From NCBI GenBank assembly GCA_030152405.1, contig JASLJL010000325.1, positions 1 to 6,108 on the forward strand: a DNA stretch of 6,108 bases, written 5' to 3'. This document shows positions 5,957-6,108 of this stretch, in pieces. Every line of letters begins with the position of its first letter. Position 1 is the stretch's first letter. The notes beneath the pieces were generated by a model. The model had not been told where the DNA came from, did not search any database, and was given only the letters and a program-made list of their open reading frames with translations. This DNA comes from Gordonia sp. (in: high G+C Gram-positive bacteria) (lineage in GTDB: Bacteria > Actinomycetota > Actinomycetes > Mycobacteriales > Mycobacteriaceae). Position numbers and translations under genes: made by a program.

Positions 5957-6108
5957 CGACGTTTTGCGCAGTGTGGGCCGCGCATGCGACAATTGCAGCA
6001 CTTAACTTGCATGAAACACGGCTGCGGCCGGTGTGCAAGGGGCCAGCAACGACGCTGAATCCCCGCCAGGCGTGCATCTCACGCCGATCGACGGGATCTC
6101 CAGAAGTA

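Noticed and set aside
5993..6011. Two TTGCA direct repeats 14 bp apart upstream of the hydrolase
   Set aside because: The units are only 5 bp, not spaced by a whole helical turn, and match no regulator site I know. Chance is a good explanation.

Overview
This is a high-GC window with GC-rich third codon positions, a mycolic-acid-type FadD ligase and several starts that look leaderless. These point to an actinobacterium, most likely of the Mycobacteriales (Gordonia, Rhodococcus or Williamsia type). The genus is an inference and cannot be fixed from this sequence.

Layout, left to right. (1) Positions 2-109 carry, on the + strand, what looks like the last 35 codons of a gene that enters from the left. 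Its tail resembles the C-terminus of a short-chain dehydrogenase. (2) A strong hairpin at 227-263 lies between that gene and the convergent katA and can terminate both. (3) All other genes are on the minus strand. katA (275-1726) is a complete clade-3-type monofunctional haem catalase. Upstream of it are a good Shine-Dalgarno, a perfect 8-bp hairpin and a candidate -10 box. (4) A DUF937-type protein (1837-2406) ends in a glycine-rich tail with an 11-residue motif repeated three times at an exact 19-residue period. (5) A DMP19/DUF4375-like protein (2516-3289) has an unassigned C-terminal region and a probable leaderless start. (6) A FadD-type acyl-CoA ligase (3350-4855) lies just downstream of (7) an HSL-type (alpha/beta hydrolase fold-3) esterase (4929-5942).

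How the genes work together. The hydrolase and ligase are likely co-transcribed in the order hydrolase then ligase. They make biochemical sense as a pair: the esterase releases a carboxylic acid and the ligase activates it to a CoA thioester. The small gaps (21-73 nt) allow read-through into the DMP19-like gene, but that gene also has its own -10-like box. The DUF937 gene and katA are each preceded by a gap of about 110 nt with hairpins and are probably separate transcription units.

No tRNA, rRNA, CRISPR array, insertion sequence or phage gene was seen. The window looks like ordinary chromosomal gene content. I found no convincing new multi-gene system. The points most worth a second look are the DMP19-like protein with its extra C-terminal region, the periodic DUF937 tail, the hairpin at the predicted 5' end of the katA mRNA, and the leaderless-looking starts.
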